38,192 nucleotides of DNA. Origin: CAYQMF01 sp964418595 (GTDB lineage: Bacteria > Planctomycetota > UBA1135 > UBA2386). The notes beneath the pieces are model-generated. The model made no database searches. It saw only the letters and a list, made by a program, of their open reading frames with translations, and was not told the origin of the DNA. A program made the translations under genes and the position numbers. This document shows, in pieces, positions 17,610 through 25,820 of the stretch (position 1 is its first letter; every line of letters starts with the position of its first letter). The DNA lies in the NCBI GenBank assembly GCA_964418595.1, contig CAYQMF010000056.1, positions 1-38,192 on the forward strand, written 5' to 3'.

Positions 17610-19298
17610 ATGACCCGATTTCAAAACGGCCCCATGGCCCTGGCCAGCGTGAGCGTCGACGGCGACGCGCTCCGCATCGAACTCCACGACCCTAGACCAG
17701 ATGCCGTCGCCTTCTTCGAGCGCCTCGACGAGAGTGAGCGCCCACTGTACGCGGCGGAGGCGTGGACCATCGGCCTGCGGGCGCTTCGGAATGCGCAGGC
17801 GGCCGCCGAGGAGTCCCGGCTGAAGGACATCGGCGGCAGCCTCGTCGAAGCGCTGGACGCGCAACTTAAGGCTCACGTCGAGGCGCAGCAGAGGCAGATC
17901 ACGAGCGTGCTCAGCCGCTTCTTCGACGCGAAGGACGGTGAGGTGGTGCAGCGCCTCGGGGCCTTCTTGGCCGATGAGGGAGTGCTGGCTCGGCTCCTCG
18001 ACAAGTACCTGGCGCCGAAGAACAGCGTGCTGGCCCACACGCTCGCTCAGCAGGTCGGTGAGAGTAGCCCGCTGTTCCGGAAGCTTAGCCCCACGGAGAG
18101 CGAGGGTTTGGTCAAGGTGCTCGAGGGGCAGCTCCGGGTCGTGATGGGTGCCGGACACCAGGAGCTTGTCCGAGCTCTCGACCCGCTGGCCGAGGACGGC
18201 GCGGTCGCGCGCTTCCTGCGCAAGCTTCGTGAGGAACTCCAGGGGGCGGACCAGGACCGGGCCAAGCAACTCTCCGCGGCGCTGGCGGCACTGGATGCCA
18301 ACGACGAAGCCTCGCTCCTGAGTCGCCTGGTGCGCGAGACCAACCAGGCACGGCAGGAGGTTCTCGCGGCGGTCAACCCCGACCGGCCGGGGTCACCGCT
18401 GGAGGTGCTCAAGTCGAGCTTGACGAAGCTGCTCAAGGAGCAGGGGGCGGAGCAGGCCTCCCTCGCGAAGCTGCAGCAGGAGCGGCAGGTCGCCTTCGAG
18501 AAGGAGATTCGAGAGACGCTGGCCCGGCTCGAAACCAGGCGCGCGAGCGAGGAGAAGTCGCCGCGAGGCGGGATGGACTTCGAGGACGCGGTCGTCGCCT
18601 TCCTGGTGGCTGCGACGGAGGGTGCGCCATGCGTGCTCGAAGCGACCGGCAGCACTGCGGGGACCGGTCGGTGCAAGAAGGGCGACGCGGTGCTCACGTT
18701 CGGGGGTGAGAGCGCTTTCGCGGGCGCCGCTGTCGTGTTCGAGGCGAAGCGCGACGCGTCCTTCACGGTGCAGAGGGCGTTGGATGCCCTGGATGCTGCG
18801 AGGAAGAACCGAGGAGCAGGGGTCGGCGTGTTCGTCATGGCGAGGTCGCATGCCGGGGACGCGTTCCCGCGATTCGCTCGCCACGGCAACAACGTGTTGG
18901 TCACGTGGGATGACCAGGACCCATCGACCGATCCCTGCCTGCACGCGGCGGTGTTGTTGGGCATGGCGCTGGTGAGCCGCAGCCGTGCATCCGGCGATGC
19001 CGGCGATATCGCGGCACTCAAGGACATCGAGACCCGGATCGAGGGCGAACTTTCTCGTCTGGAGCGGATGGAGCGGAACAACGACGCCATCAGGAAGAAC
19101 TCGGACGGCATCGGCGACGAGGTCCGCAAGGCGAAGCGGGCACTCGACGTGCTCCTGGAGCAGGGACGGAGTGTGTTGCGGGCGCTGAAGGTGGAGGTCG
19201 GCGACGAGGGGCTTGAACGCAAGTCTCCGATCACGCTGCCACCCGACTCGATGAGCCGCGGGAGTGATGCTGCCCGTTCCGATGGTGAGGCTGCTTGA
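17610..19298 (+). CDS. RmuC-like coiled-coil protein with PD-(D/E)xK nuclease domain
   Basis: The protein has 562 residues. Residues about 55-315 are long charged helices, probably coiled coil (ETRRASEEK, QQRQITSVLSRF). Residues about 320-440 form a restriction-endonuclease-like fold: GMDFEDAVVAFL with E325, KGDAVL with D359, and VVFEAK with E378 and K380, followed by LVTWDDQD. This order of E, D and ExK matches PD-(D/E)xK nucleases such as RmuC and DUF2130 proteins. A second short coiled coil follows. No signal peptide or membrane segment is seen. The first ATG (17610) would be nearly leaderless from the predicted sigma-54 transcript start. ATG 17634 (MALASVSVDG) would have a leader of about 25 bases, like hsdR, and may be the true start. 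I infer a DNA nuclease that is the second output of the CARF regulator. Confidence 0.82.
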   Translation: MTRFQNGPMALASVSVDGDALRIELHDPRPDAVAFFERLDESERPLYAAEAWTIGLRALRNAQAAAEESRLKDIGGSLVEALDAQLKAHVEAQQRQITSVLSRFFDAKDGEVVQRLGAFLADEGVLARLLDKYLAPKNSVLAHTLAQQVGESSPLFRKLSPTESEGLVKVLEGQLRVVMGAGHQELVRALDPLAEDGAVARFLRKLREELQGADQDRAKQLSAALAALDANDEASLLSRLVRETNQARQEVLAAVNPDRPGSPLEVLKSSLTKLLKEQGAEQASLAKLQQERQVAFEKEIRETLARLETRRASEEKSPRGGMDFEDAVVAFLVAATEGAPCVLEATGSTAGTGRCKKGDAVLTFGGESAFAGAAVVFEAKRDASFTVQRALDALDAARKNRGAGVGVFVMARSHAGDAFPRFARHGNNVLVTWDDQDPSTDPCLHAAVLLGMALVSRSRASGDAGDIAALKDIETRIEGELSRLERMERNNDAIRKNSDGIGDEVRKAKRALDVLLEQGRSVLRALKVEVGDEGLERKSPITLPPDSMSRGSDAARSDGEAA

Positions 19299-19334
19299 GC
19301 GGACGGAGTGTGCGGTCGTCCGGCGGTGAGCCGA

Positions 19335-19460
19335 GCGCCAGCAACTTCGACGTCGCATCCGTCTGTCGCGCGTAGCGCCACCTGTCGGTAGCACGTGGTT
19401 TGGGCCGAAGCGGTAGTCGCCGAGGCCCTCAATGGACTGGGCGCCAAGGTAGTCTCGACG
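19335..19460 (-). pseudogene. hisD: hisD (histidinol dehydrogenase) C-terminal fragment B
   Basis: The minus strand encodes YLGAQSIEGLGDYRFGPNHV then LPTGGATR, the well-known HisD segment (FLG...E..GDY..GPNHVLPTGG). The reading frame has no start nearby, and the rest of HisD is missing on both sides. Bases 19402-19421 match 32833-32852 exactly (20 bases), and weaker similarity continues to about 19335. It is a dead gene piece between the nuclease gene and the next small gene. Confidence 0.75.
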
Positions 19461-19506
19461 GACGCGACCGTGGCGGTCACGCCGCAAAGAGAGTCCAATC
19501 GAGCGC

Positions 19507-19827
19507 ATGCAACTCACCCCGTTTGAGCGCGCCGTCCTCGAGTGGATCGCGCGGCGGACACCGGGGCTGGCCGTCCGGCTGCGCAGCGCGGCGCCGGTGC
19601 AACGGGAGCACACCGGCGCCGGGTTCTACCTGCGCCTGGTCCCGGACGGCGACGCCGGGTGGGATCGTCCACCGGTGGACGGGCCGACCATCGAGAGTCC
19701 GTCGCTGCCCTCGGGTGGGGGTAGCCTGCTGTGGCTGGTCGGCGGTGAGCCCGCCTGTCTGGAGGTGTACTCCCACGGTGATGCGTTCCCCGAGATGCTG
19801 GACCGGTTCCGGTTGACGGCCACGTGA
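19507..19827 (+). CDS. Small conserved hypothetical protein (106 aa)
   Basis: The product MQLTPFERAVLEWIARRTPG... is an ordered small protein with a helical N-terminus, REHTGAGFYLRLVP, a proline-rich turn, GGGSLLWLVGG and LEVYSHGDAFPEMLDRF. It has no signal peptide or membrane segment. I have seen this general pattern in uncharacterised bacterial proteins but know no function. It is followed after one base by another small gene (19829-20350), so the two are probably co-expressed. There is no strong Shine-Dalgarno before ATG 19507. The compositional bias matches that of its neighbours and supports real coding. Confidence 0.7.
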   Translation: MQLTPFERAVLEWIARRTPGLAVRLRSAAPVQREHTGAGFYLRLVPDGDAGWDRPPVDGPTIESPSLPSGGGSLLWLVGGEPACLEVYSHGDAFPEMLDRFRLTAT

Positions 19828-19828
19828 G

Positions 19829-20350
19829 ATGGGCACCCTCGCCTTCGCGATCTCGCAGGGGCACAAGTCGCAGCTCTGGGACCACGGCTGGCTCGACGTC
19901 ACGCGCTTCGAGGTGCGCGGATCCGACCCCGACTACGACGCGCTCACCGTGGCGGCGGCCTGGTTCCGCGATCCCCTCAGCCGGCGGTGCTTCTGCTCGC
20001 CGCGCGCCTGGGGCGGGGACATCGACCGGCATGGCCCGTGGCTCATCGACGGGTTCGACGCGGGCTGGCTGGTCCCGGTCGCCATGGGTGAGCTGCGGCG
20101 ACGCGTGGCGACCGCCCTTCAGCTGGAGGGCTGGGAGGGAGAACCGGTCCTGCCGACGGCCGAGCAGATGCGGGCGGTGGACGCGTGGTTGGCGGCCGTC
20201 GAGGAGCGCGGCGACGAGGTGCTCGCGCTCGAAGGCCCGGCGGAGGCGGCCTGGGAGAAGTGGGCGGGGCTCTGGGACGTGTTCGCCGAGTTCCTGTGCG
20301 TGGCGCGCGATCAGCGCACGCTGACGGTGGCGGTCATCGGGCAGGACTGA
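19829..20350 (+). CDS. Hypothetical protein (173 aa), partner of the 106-aa gene
   Basis: The product MGTLAFAISQGHKSQLWDHG... has 173 residues and is rich in tryptophan and acidic residues, with RDPLSRRCFCSPRAWGGD in the middle and a helical C-terminal half (AVDAWLAAVEERGDEVLALE). The sequence shows no catalytic motif, membrane helix or signal peptide. The start follows the previous stop as TGAG-ATG, so translation is likely coupled. I do not recognise the family. The small acidic pair could be a toxin-immunity or effector-chaperone couple, but that is only a guess from size and spacing. Confidence 0.65.
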   Translation: MGTLAFAISQGHKSQLWDHGWLDVTRFEVRGSDPDYDALTVAAAWFRDPLSRRCFCSPRAWGGDIDRHGPWLIDGFDAGWLVPVAMGELRRRVATALQLEGWEGEPVLPTAEQMRAVDAWLAAVEERGDEVLALEGPAEAAWEKWAGLWDVFAEFLCVARDQRTLTVAVIGQD

Positions 20351-20370
20351 ACGGCGCGGCCGCGAGCCGA

Positions 20371-20387
20371 CGGGGGCGATCACCCCG
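20371..20387. terminator. Possible bidirectional terminator hairpin
   Basis: CGGGG and CCCCG pair around a 7-base loop between the convergent genes ending at 20350 and 20397. There is no T tract, so the call rests on position and a 5-bp perfect stem. Confidence 0.25.
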
Positions 20388-20396
20388 CCTCGCCTC

Positions 20397-22388
20397 TCAC
20401 CGCAGGTCGATCACGCGCTCCGCGCCGTCCGCCCCGCGCACCGTCAGCTCCACGCTCTCCCCAGCCTGCAACCACAGCGCGCGATTCCAGCTCCACGCCG
20501 GGGCGCCGGCGCAGGCGCGCCCGGCGATCGCCACCAGCCGCTCGCCGGCGACGAGGCCGGCCGCCGCGGCGCGCGAGCCGGGGGCGACCTCGGCGATCTG
20601 CGGGAAGGCGTGCTCGCCGCGGCCGACGGTGGCGGGCGAGCCCACGGCGAGGCCGAGCGGCACGCCGGGCGACGGCGCGCGCCACGTGCCGTCCGCGTCG
20701 CGCGGCACGCCGGCCTCGAACTCGAGCTCCACGCGCTGGCGGCGGTCGTCCAGGCCGACGCGGCGGAAGGGCACCAGGGCGCCGCAGCCGACGATCGCGC
20801 GAGGTGGGGCGGGCGACGGCGCGAAGGAGATCTGCGCCACCGGACGCTCGTACACGACGGACCCGAGCCGGAACGACGGGAGCACGGCGTGCAGGTCGTC
20901 GCTGACGCCGCCGCCGGCCCCGACCAGCGTGGTGGGCACGGCGCCGCGCGCGAGCCAGGCGGTGCGCTCGACCGGGAGGCCGAAGTGCGCGAGCGCCTCG
21001 ACGCTGAGGCTCTCCGGGGCAGGATGGCCGGTGTCGAAGAGGGCGGGCAGGCGCTTGCCGTCGATCTCGACCTCCACCTCGAAGGTGTCGCCGCCGCGGC
21101 GGGGCGCGGCGAAGGGGAGGGTGACGACCCGCGCGCTCGCCTCCGCGGCGGGGGCGTCGCTGCCGGCGAAGCGGGCCAGCTCGGTCACCGGTGCACCGCG
21201 CAGCCAGAAGCGTCCGGCCGCGAGGTCGAACACGGGGGAGCCTTCGAACAGCTCGGCGCCGCCGAGGAGGAAGCCCGGCGCCTGGTCCGGCGGGAGCGCG
21301 AAGATCGCCGGCAGCGCGAGGCACGACGCCGGGAGCTGCCAGACGCGGTGCGCGCCGAACGCGACCTCGTCGATCCAGGCGCGCCGGGTCTCGACCACGC
21401 CGGTGGCGGTGCGCAGGCGGTGGCGGCCGAGCGGCAGGAGGCGGAGCGCGTCGGCGAGGCGGGGCACGACCGCGCAGGCATCGGCGCCGGTGTCGACCAG
21501 CATCACGACGCCGGGCTGCGCGCCCACGCGCATGTCGGTCACCGCCAGGTGCGCCATGCCGGGGACGGTGTGGGGCAGGAGGCGCAGCGGCCCGGCGTCG
21601 AGCGCCGGCGGCAGCGCTGGCGCGGGCGCGCCGGCGAAGAGCGCGTCGGGGTGGGCGGGCACGATGCGCACGTCGTCGAGCTCGAGCACGTCGAGGTCGG
21701 GCTGCGCGCGCGCGTCGTAGCGGCCGGCCACGCGCAGCGACGGTAGGCGCAGGGAGCCGAACTGCTTCCAGCGGCCGAAGCGCACGAACCAGGCCGGCTC
21801 GACCTCGGGCTGGGCGATCTCGAGCAGGCGGCCGTCCGCGGCGTCGAACTGGAGGAGGAGGAGCGTGCCGGCGGGGGTGGTGACGTGCACCTGCTGCACC
21901 TCGACGTCGCGCTCGATGTCCGGCGGCAGGTCGCGGGGGGTCTTCAGGCGGTAGGTGTCGTCGTAGTTGGCTTTGCCGCGCAGCATCGCGGGGTCGAGGT
22001 ACAGAAGGCCCTCGCAGAGGGCGTGCTCGAGCACGGTCACCGCGCCCGGCCCGGCGAGGAGCGCGCCGGGGGTGACGGGATCACCGAGGCGGTGCGTCGG
22101 CGTCCACGCGTGCCGGCCGTCGCTGACGAAGACCTTGCCCTCGCCTTGCAGCGGCAGCCACACCTCGCGGTAGGCGAACGGGCGGCGGCGGATCAGGATG
22201 CGCAGGCGGTACTGCTGGCCGCCGGCGGTCGCCCGCGCCCAGACGTAGAGGTCGGCGCCGCGCATCGCGGCGACGTCGCCGAAGGATTCGCCGTGGCGGC
22301 GCAGGATGCCGGCGAGCTCGGGGCGCGGGGCGACCTGGGCCGGGGCGGGGCAGCCCAGGGCGAGGGCCAGGGCGAGGAGCGCGCGCAT
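20397..22388 (-). CDS. Exported retropepsin-like aspartic protease with PDZ domain
   Basis: The product has 663 residues. An N-terminal Sec signal (MRALLALALALGCPAPAQ) is followed by about 270 residues of beta-rich lipocalin- or LolA-like sequence (VWLPLQGEGKVFVSDGRHAW). Two retropepsin-type aspartyl protease domains follow, with VDTGADACAVV near residue 297 and FDTGHPAPESLSV near 450. The C-terminal PDZ-like domain (about 575-663) has IAEVAPGSRAAAAGLVAGERLVAIAG, split here by a conserved glycine turn. The product probably acts in the periplasm or at the cell surface as a peptidase. It looks like ordinary chromosomal or housekeeping-accessory content rather than defence, and it separates two hisD fragments. 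The ATG at 22388 gives a clean signal peptide. Confidence 0.85.
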   Translation of the reverse strand: MRALLALALALGCPAPAQVAPRPELAGILRRHGESFGDVAAMRGADLYVWARATAGGQQYRLRILIRRRPFAYREVWLPLQGEGKVFVSDGRHAWTPTHRLGDPVTPGALLAGPGAVTVLEHALCEGLLYLDPAMLRGKANYDDTYRLKTPRDLPPDIERDVEVQQVHVTTPAGTLLLLQFDAADGRLLEIAQPEVEPAWFVRFGRWKQFGSLRLPSLRVAGRYDARAQPDLDVLELDDVRIVPAHPDALFAGAPAPALPPALDAGPLRLLPHTVPGMAHLAVTDMRVGAQPGVVMLVDTGADACAVVPRLADALRLLPLGRHRLRTATGVVETRRAWIDEVAFGAHRVWQLPASCLALPAIFALPPDQAPGFLLGGAELFEGSPVFDLAAGRFWLRGAPVTELARFAGSDAPAAEASARVVTLPFAAPRRGGDTFEVEVEIDGKRLPALFDTGHPAPESLSVEALAHFGLPVERTAWLARGAVPTTLVGAGGGVSDDLHAVLPSFRLGSVVYERPVAQISFAPSPAPPRAIVGCGALVPFRRVGLDDRRQRVELEFEAGVPRDADGTWRAPSPGVPLGLAVGSPATVGRGEHAFPQIAEVAPGSRAAAAGLVAGERLVAIAGRACAGAPAWSWNRALWLQAGESVELTVRGADGAERVIDLR

Positions 22389-22412
22389 GGGGGGATCATG
22401 CGCGGGAGGGAA

Positions 22413-22640
22413 GCTGGGACGGATGACGAGTTCGCCGGGGCCGGCGATGAGGTCTTCGATCGATGCCGCGGGCGAGCTGTTGCTTGGCGGCGGCGACGTA
22501 GGCGTTGCCGGGGCCCCAGAGGATGTCGCACGAAGGGACCGCGACGCCGAAGGTCATGGCGGCGAGGGCTTGGGCGCCGCCAGCCGCGAGGAAGACGTCG
22601 GTGTCGGTGAGGGAGGCGGCCGCTCCCGAGGCACGCGCTC
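22413..22640 (-). pseudogene. hisD: hisD middle fragment A with 4-base duplication frameshift
   Basis: The minus strand encodes AAGGAQALAAMTFGV, then CDILWGPGNAYVAAAKQQL. This is the central HisD region (GGAQAIAAL...GPGNxYVxxAK). The next conserved block, AGPGELVI (HisD AGPSEVLVI), is one frame away. The shift coincides with a tandem CGATCGAT at 22457-22464; removing one unit restores IEDLIAGPGELVI in frame. No start or flanking HisD sequence is present. Fragments A and B are in the right order and on the same strand to be parts of one hisD gene split by about 3 kb. Confidence 0.75.
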
Positions 22641-22744
22641 GCCGCGGCACCGCCGGCCGGAAGAGATGAAGAACGAAGGCGTTAGGACAAATGCGCAAGG
22701 TTGGATGTGACCGCGCCCGATCTTTGGAGGAGCGTTTATCGGTC

Positions 22745-22772
22745 TTGCAACGCGCAAGCACCGCGCTACCGT
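22745..22772 (+). promoter_or_regulatory. Possible promoter giving a near-leaderless nucleotidyltransferase mRNA
   Basis: TTGCAA, a 16-base spacer and TACCGT end 8 bases before ATG 22781. No Shine-Dalgarno precedes this ATG, so a leaderless or near-leaderless transcript is plausible. The match is modest. Confidence 0.3.
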
Positions 22773-22780
22773 TCCCTCCC

Positions 22781-23365
22781 ATGGCACCCCCTAGATTCGA
22801 CGCCACCCTGATGGCCACGCTGCTCGACGCGGTCGGCGCGCACCTCGAGGCCGGGGGTGCGGCGGTTTCGATCGTCATCGTCGGCGGGGCCGCGCTGGCG
22901 CTGCGCGGCTGGGTGCCGCGCACGACCCAGGACGTGGACGTGATCGCGCTGGCGGACAGGCGCGGTGCGCTCGCGCCGCCGCGCTTTCCCGAGGCGTTGA
23001 CCCACGCGGCGGAACGGGTGGCGCGCGACTTCAACCTGCCGGCGCACTGGCTGAACTCGGTGGTCGGAGCGCAGTGGCGCACGGGTCTCCCCGAGGGGCT
23101 CGCGGACGACTTGGAGTGGCGGACGTTTCGCGCGCTGCGCGTGGGCCTGGCGGGCCGCTCCGCGCTGATCGCGCTCAAGCTGTTCGCGGCCGTCGACAAG
23201 GGTCCCGCGAGCGTGCACGCGCAGGATCTGATCGTGCTCGCGCCCGCGGACGACGAACTCGCGCGCGCGAGCGCGTGGGTCACAACGCAGGACATCGCCC
23301 CGGAGTGGCCAAGGCTCGTGCAGGAGGTCGTGGATCATGTCCGCGCTCGCAGACCAACTCGCTAA
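22781..23365 (+). CDS. DUF6036-like / AbiEii-like nucleotidyltransferase
   Basis: The product has 194 residues from ATG 22781. An in-frame ATG at 22691 would add 30 unconvincing residues. The core IVIVGGAALALRGWVP then TTQDVDVIAL (about residues 22-47) is the GG...DxD signature of the nucleotidyltransferase fold, as in DUF6036 and AbiEii-type toxins. The segment GRSALIALKLFAAVDKG resembles the conserved lysine helix of the same family (L.AhKl.A...R..KD). The protein would transfer nucleotides to RNA or protein. The next gene overlaps it by 29 bases, a typical toxin-antitoxin layout. I infer a TA-like pair, but which member is toxic cannot be read from sequence. Confidence 0.8.
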   Translation: MAPPRFDATLMATLLDAVGAHLEAGGAAVSIVIVGGAALALRGWVPRTTQDVDVIALADRRGALAPPRFPEALTHAAERVARDFNLPAHWLNSVVGAQWRTGLPEGLADDLEWRTFRALRVGLAGRSALIALKLFAAVDKGPASVHAQDLIVLAPADDELARASAWVTTQDIAPEWPRLVQEVVDHVRARRPTR

Positions 23366-24335
23366 CCGCGCCGCGGCCTGTGCGGCCGACGTGTGCTGGC
23401 GGCAGTGGCGGTCGCTGGCCGCGGCGGGTCTGTCGATCGGCACGCGGCCGGTCGCTTCGATCATCGACCCGGAAGCGCTCGTGCTGCTCTCGCTCAGCGT
23501 GCGCCAGCACGAACGACGGCTCGACGATCAACTCCTGTGGTGGGCGGGCGCGGGCTCGTGGCTGATGAGCGTGCAGCGCACGCGTACGCTGCTCGGCGAC
23601 TTCCCCCCGCGGGTGCGCGCGGAGCTTTCGTGGTTTGCGGCGCTGGCGGTGGCCGGTGGCGACCCGCGCTGGAAGGTGTTCGTCGACGGCGGCGCGAAGA
23701 GCGGCGGCCGTCCGGGCAAGGGGCCGCGCGAGCTGCAGTTCCTGGAGGCGTCGACGCTGATGCTGCGCTTGCGCGCGGGTCTCGGGGTCGGGGCGAAGGC
23801 CGACATGCTCGCGTTCCTCATCGGCGCCGCGAGCCGGTCGGGGGAGCGGGCGGTGGCGGCGACGGTCGAAGTGATCGCCAAGGCGATCTCGTACTCGGTG
23901 GCGGCCACGCGCCGTGCGGCGAACGAGATGGTGGTCGCGCGGCTGGTGCGCGCGAGCGAGGAGCGGCCGGCGGTGCATTCGGCCGACGCATCGGCGTGGG
24001 CGAGGGTGTTGCGGCTGCACGAGGCGTCGCAGGTGGCCGAGGCCGGCGGAAGGGGCTGGAGCGAACGTGCGGAGGTGCCGCCGTGGCGGTTCTGGGCGCA
24101 GATGTTCGCGTTGCTCGCCGCGTGTGTGGAGCTGGGTGAGGATGCGCGCTTCGCGGCGATGGCGCCGGTAGTGCAGGCGTCGCGGCTGCGGGATGTCGCG
24201 GAACGCTTCCGGCGACCGCTGGGGTGGAATGGGATCGAGTGGCTCGACCCGCGGATGTTCCCGGGGGAGAGGTACGCGGAGGCGTTCGAGCGGATGCTGA
24301 CGACGGTGGTGGGGTGGGTCGGGGAGAAGGCGTAG
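23337..24335 (+). CDS. Winged-helix protein paired with the nucleotidyltransferase
   Basis: This 332-residue helical protein overlaps the nucleotidyltransferase gene by 29 bases. Residues about 145-205 (LGVGAKADMLAFLIGA, then ATVEVIAKAISYSVAATRRA, then LVRASEE) look like an ArsR/MarR-type winged helix: a helix, a recognition pair and a wing. The flanks are tryptophan-rich helices (LLWWAGAGSWLM, WRFWAQMFALLAACVE) and not clear membrane spans. A cognate wHTH gene beside a DUF6036/AbiEii-type nucleotidyltransferase suggests a regulator or antitoxin. The long N- and C-terminal parts are unlike any antitoxin I know, so the role is inferred from context only. Confidence 0.7.
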   Translation: MSALADQLANRAAACAADVCWRQWRSLAAAGLSIGTRPVASIIDPEALVLLSLSVRQHERRLDDQLLWWAGAGSWLMSVQRTRTLLGDFPPRVRAELSWFAALAVAGGDPRWKVFVDGGAKSGGRPGKGPRELQFLEASTLMLRLRAGLGVGAKADMLAFLIGAASRSGERAVAATVEVIAKAISYSVAATRRAANEMVVARLVRASEERPAVHSADASAWARVLRLHEASQVAEAGGRGWSERAEVPPWRFWAQMFALLAACVELGEDARFAAMAPVVQASRLRDVAERFRRPLGWNGIEWLDPRMFPGERYAEAFERMLTTVVGWVGEKA

Positions 24336-24665
24336 GTCAGGTTCGCGGGGGACACGGTGCGCGGCGGCGCGGGCGTGGCTTCGAGCCCCGTGGTGCGAAC
24401 GGCGACTGCCTCGAGGGGCGGCGGGTGTCGACCTCCTGCAAAAGCGCATGAGAACCGGCCCATCCGTTTCCCTGACGGTTGATGAGTCGAGGCGCGAGGA
24501 ACCCCGGGTTCGAGCGACGCGAGGCGGCGCCACGGCTCGGGCGATCGCCAGCTTTTTCCTGTCCTGGACGGCATCGCCAAGTGGCTGCGCCAACCGCGTG
24601 TTCGAGATCAACGAGTCCTGGTGAACGCTCCCGGCAGGCGGACACCGCATCCGTAAGCTACGACC
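24336..24665. other. 330-base stretch without a recognisable gene
   Basis: Neither strand gives a convincing protein. A GGGTTCGAGC string (about 24508) and a GCTTCGAGCC string (about 24380) look like tRNA T-loops, but no acceptor or anticodon stem fits. The end of the stretch (TAAGCTACGACC before ATG 24666) may hold the promoter of the XRE-ImmA gene. Confidence 0.5.
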
Positions 24666-25820
24666 ATGCTCCGAGTCGACGTGAACCCCGACCTCCTCCG
24701 CTGGGCGCGCGAGCGCTCCGGCCTGGAGATCGCCGCGCTCGAGCACCGTTTCCCGAAACTCGAGGCATGGGAGCGCCGCGAGGCCCAGCCGACCTTCAAG
24801 CAGCTCGAGGCCTTCGCCCATGCCACGCACACGCCGATCGGCTTCCTGTTCCTGCAGGAGCCGCCCGTCGAGCGCGTGCCCATCCCAGACTTCCGCACCG
24901 TCGCCGGAGCGCGCTTCGACCGACCGAGCCCTGACCTGCTCGAGACCATCTACCTCTGCCAACACCGGCAGGACTGGTACCGCGAGTTCGTCCGCACCAA
25001 CGGCGAGCAATCGCTGTCCTTCGTGGGGTCCGCGCAACGCACCGACGATGTCGTCCGCGTTGCCGGGCGCATGCGCACGGCGCTGGGCCTCGATGTCGAC
25101 GAGCGCGAAGGTTTGCGGACCTGGGAGGAGGCGCTCCGGCTCCTGATCGAGCAAGCCGAGACCATCGGCGTGCTCGTGATGGTGAGTGGCATCGTCGGCA
25201 GCAACACGCATCGCGCGCTCGACCCCGAGGAGTTCCGAGGCTTCGCACTGTCCGATCCCTTGGCACCGCTCGTGTTCGTGAACGGCGCCGACAGCAAGGC
25301 CGCGCAGATGTTCACCCTGGCCCACGAACTCGCCCACATCTGGCTCGGCGAGACCGCGGTGTCCGATGCCGATGCCGCAGAGCCGCCTGCGCAGGAGGTC
25401 GAGCGGTGGTGCAACCAGGCCGCCGCCGAGGTCCTGGTGCCCCTCGATCTGGTTCGGCAGGAGCACGACCGGGCATCGCCGCTGCTCCATGAGGCGCAGC
25501 GCCTCGCCCGTCGCTTCAAGGTCAGCACCCTGGTCGTTCTGCGCCGGATCCACGAAACGGGAGCCATCGAGGCCAAGACCTTCTGGGCCGCCTATCGCGC
25601 CGAGCGCGATCGCTTGCTTGCGGTGCCCAAGGCACAGAAGGGCGGCGGCGACTTCTTCGCGACGCTCGGCGTTCGGGTCGGCAAGTCTCTGGCACACGCG
25701 TTGGTCGTGAGCGCCCTCGAGAGCCGCACCCCGTTCCCCGAGGCGTTCCGGCTGTTGGGCATCAAGAAGCTGTCGACATTCGACGCGTTGGCCCGGCGCC
25801 TCGGAGTCGAGCGCACGTGA
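24666..25820 (+). CDS. XRE-type HTH and ImmA/IrrE (M78) metallopeptidase protein
   Basis: The product has 384 residues. The N-terminal helix-turn-helix (residues about 5-65) reads PDLLRWARERSGLEIAALE, then FKQLEAFAHATHTPIGFLFL. The ImmA/IrrE peptidase domain follows with the zinc motif HELAHIWLG (HELAH at 220-224), then NQAAAEVLVPLDL. In this family a DNA-binding domain and a Zn peptidase act on a repressor or antitoxin. It is usually the upstream half of a pair with a DUF4411 PIN toxin. Here the downstream gene overlaps by GTGA, and the PIN toxin is only a stub. No obvious Shine-Dalgarno precedes ATG 24666. It is intact and probably still represses its own transcription unit. Confidence 0.9.
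   Translation: MLRVDVNPDLLRWARERSGLEIAALEHRFPKLEAWERREAQPTFKQLEAFAHATHTPIGFLFLQEPPVERVPIPDFRTVAGARFDRPSPDLLETIYLCQHRQDWYREFVRTNGEQSLSFVGSAQRTDDVVRVAGRMRTALGLDVDEREGLRTWEEALRLLIEQAETIGVLVMVSGIVGSNTHRALDPEEFRGFALSDPLAPLVFVNGADSKAAQMFTLAHELAHIWLGETAVSDADAAEPPAQEVERWCNQAAAEVLVPLDLVRQEHDRASPLLHEAQRLARRFKVSTLVVLRRIHETGAIEAKTFWAAYRAERDRLLAVPKAQKGGGDFFATLGVRVGKSLAHALVVSALESRTPFPEAFRLLGIKKLSTFDALARRLGVERT

Noticed and set aside
24370..24530. T-loop-like strings resembling tRNA or tmRNA ends
   Set aside because: Neither can be folded into an acceptor stem with an anticodon arm at the right spacing.
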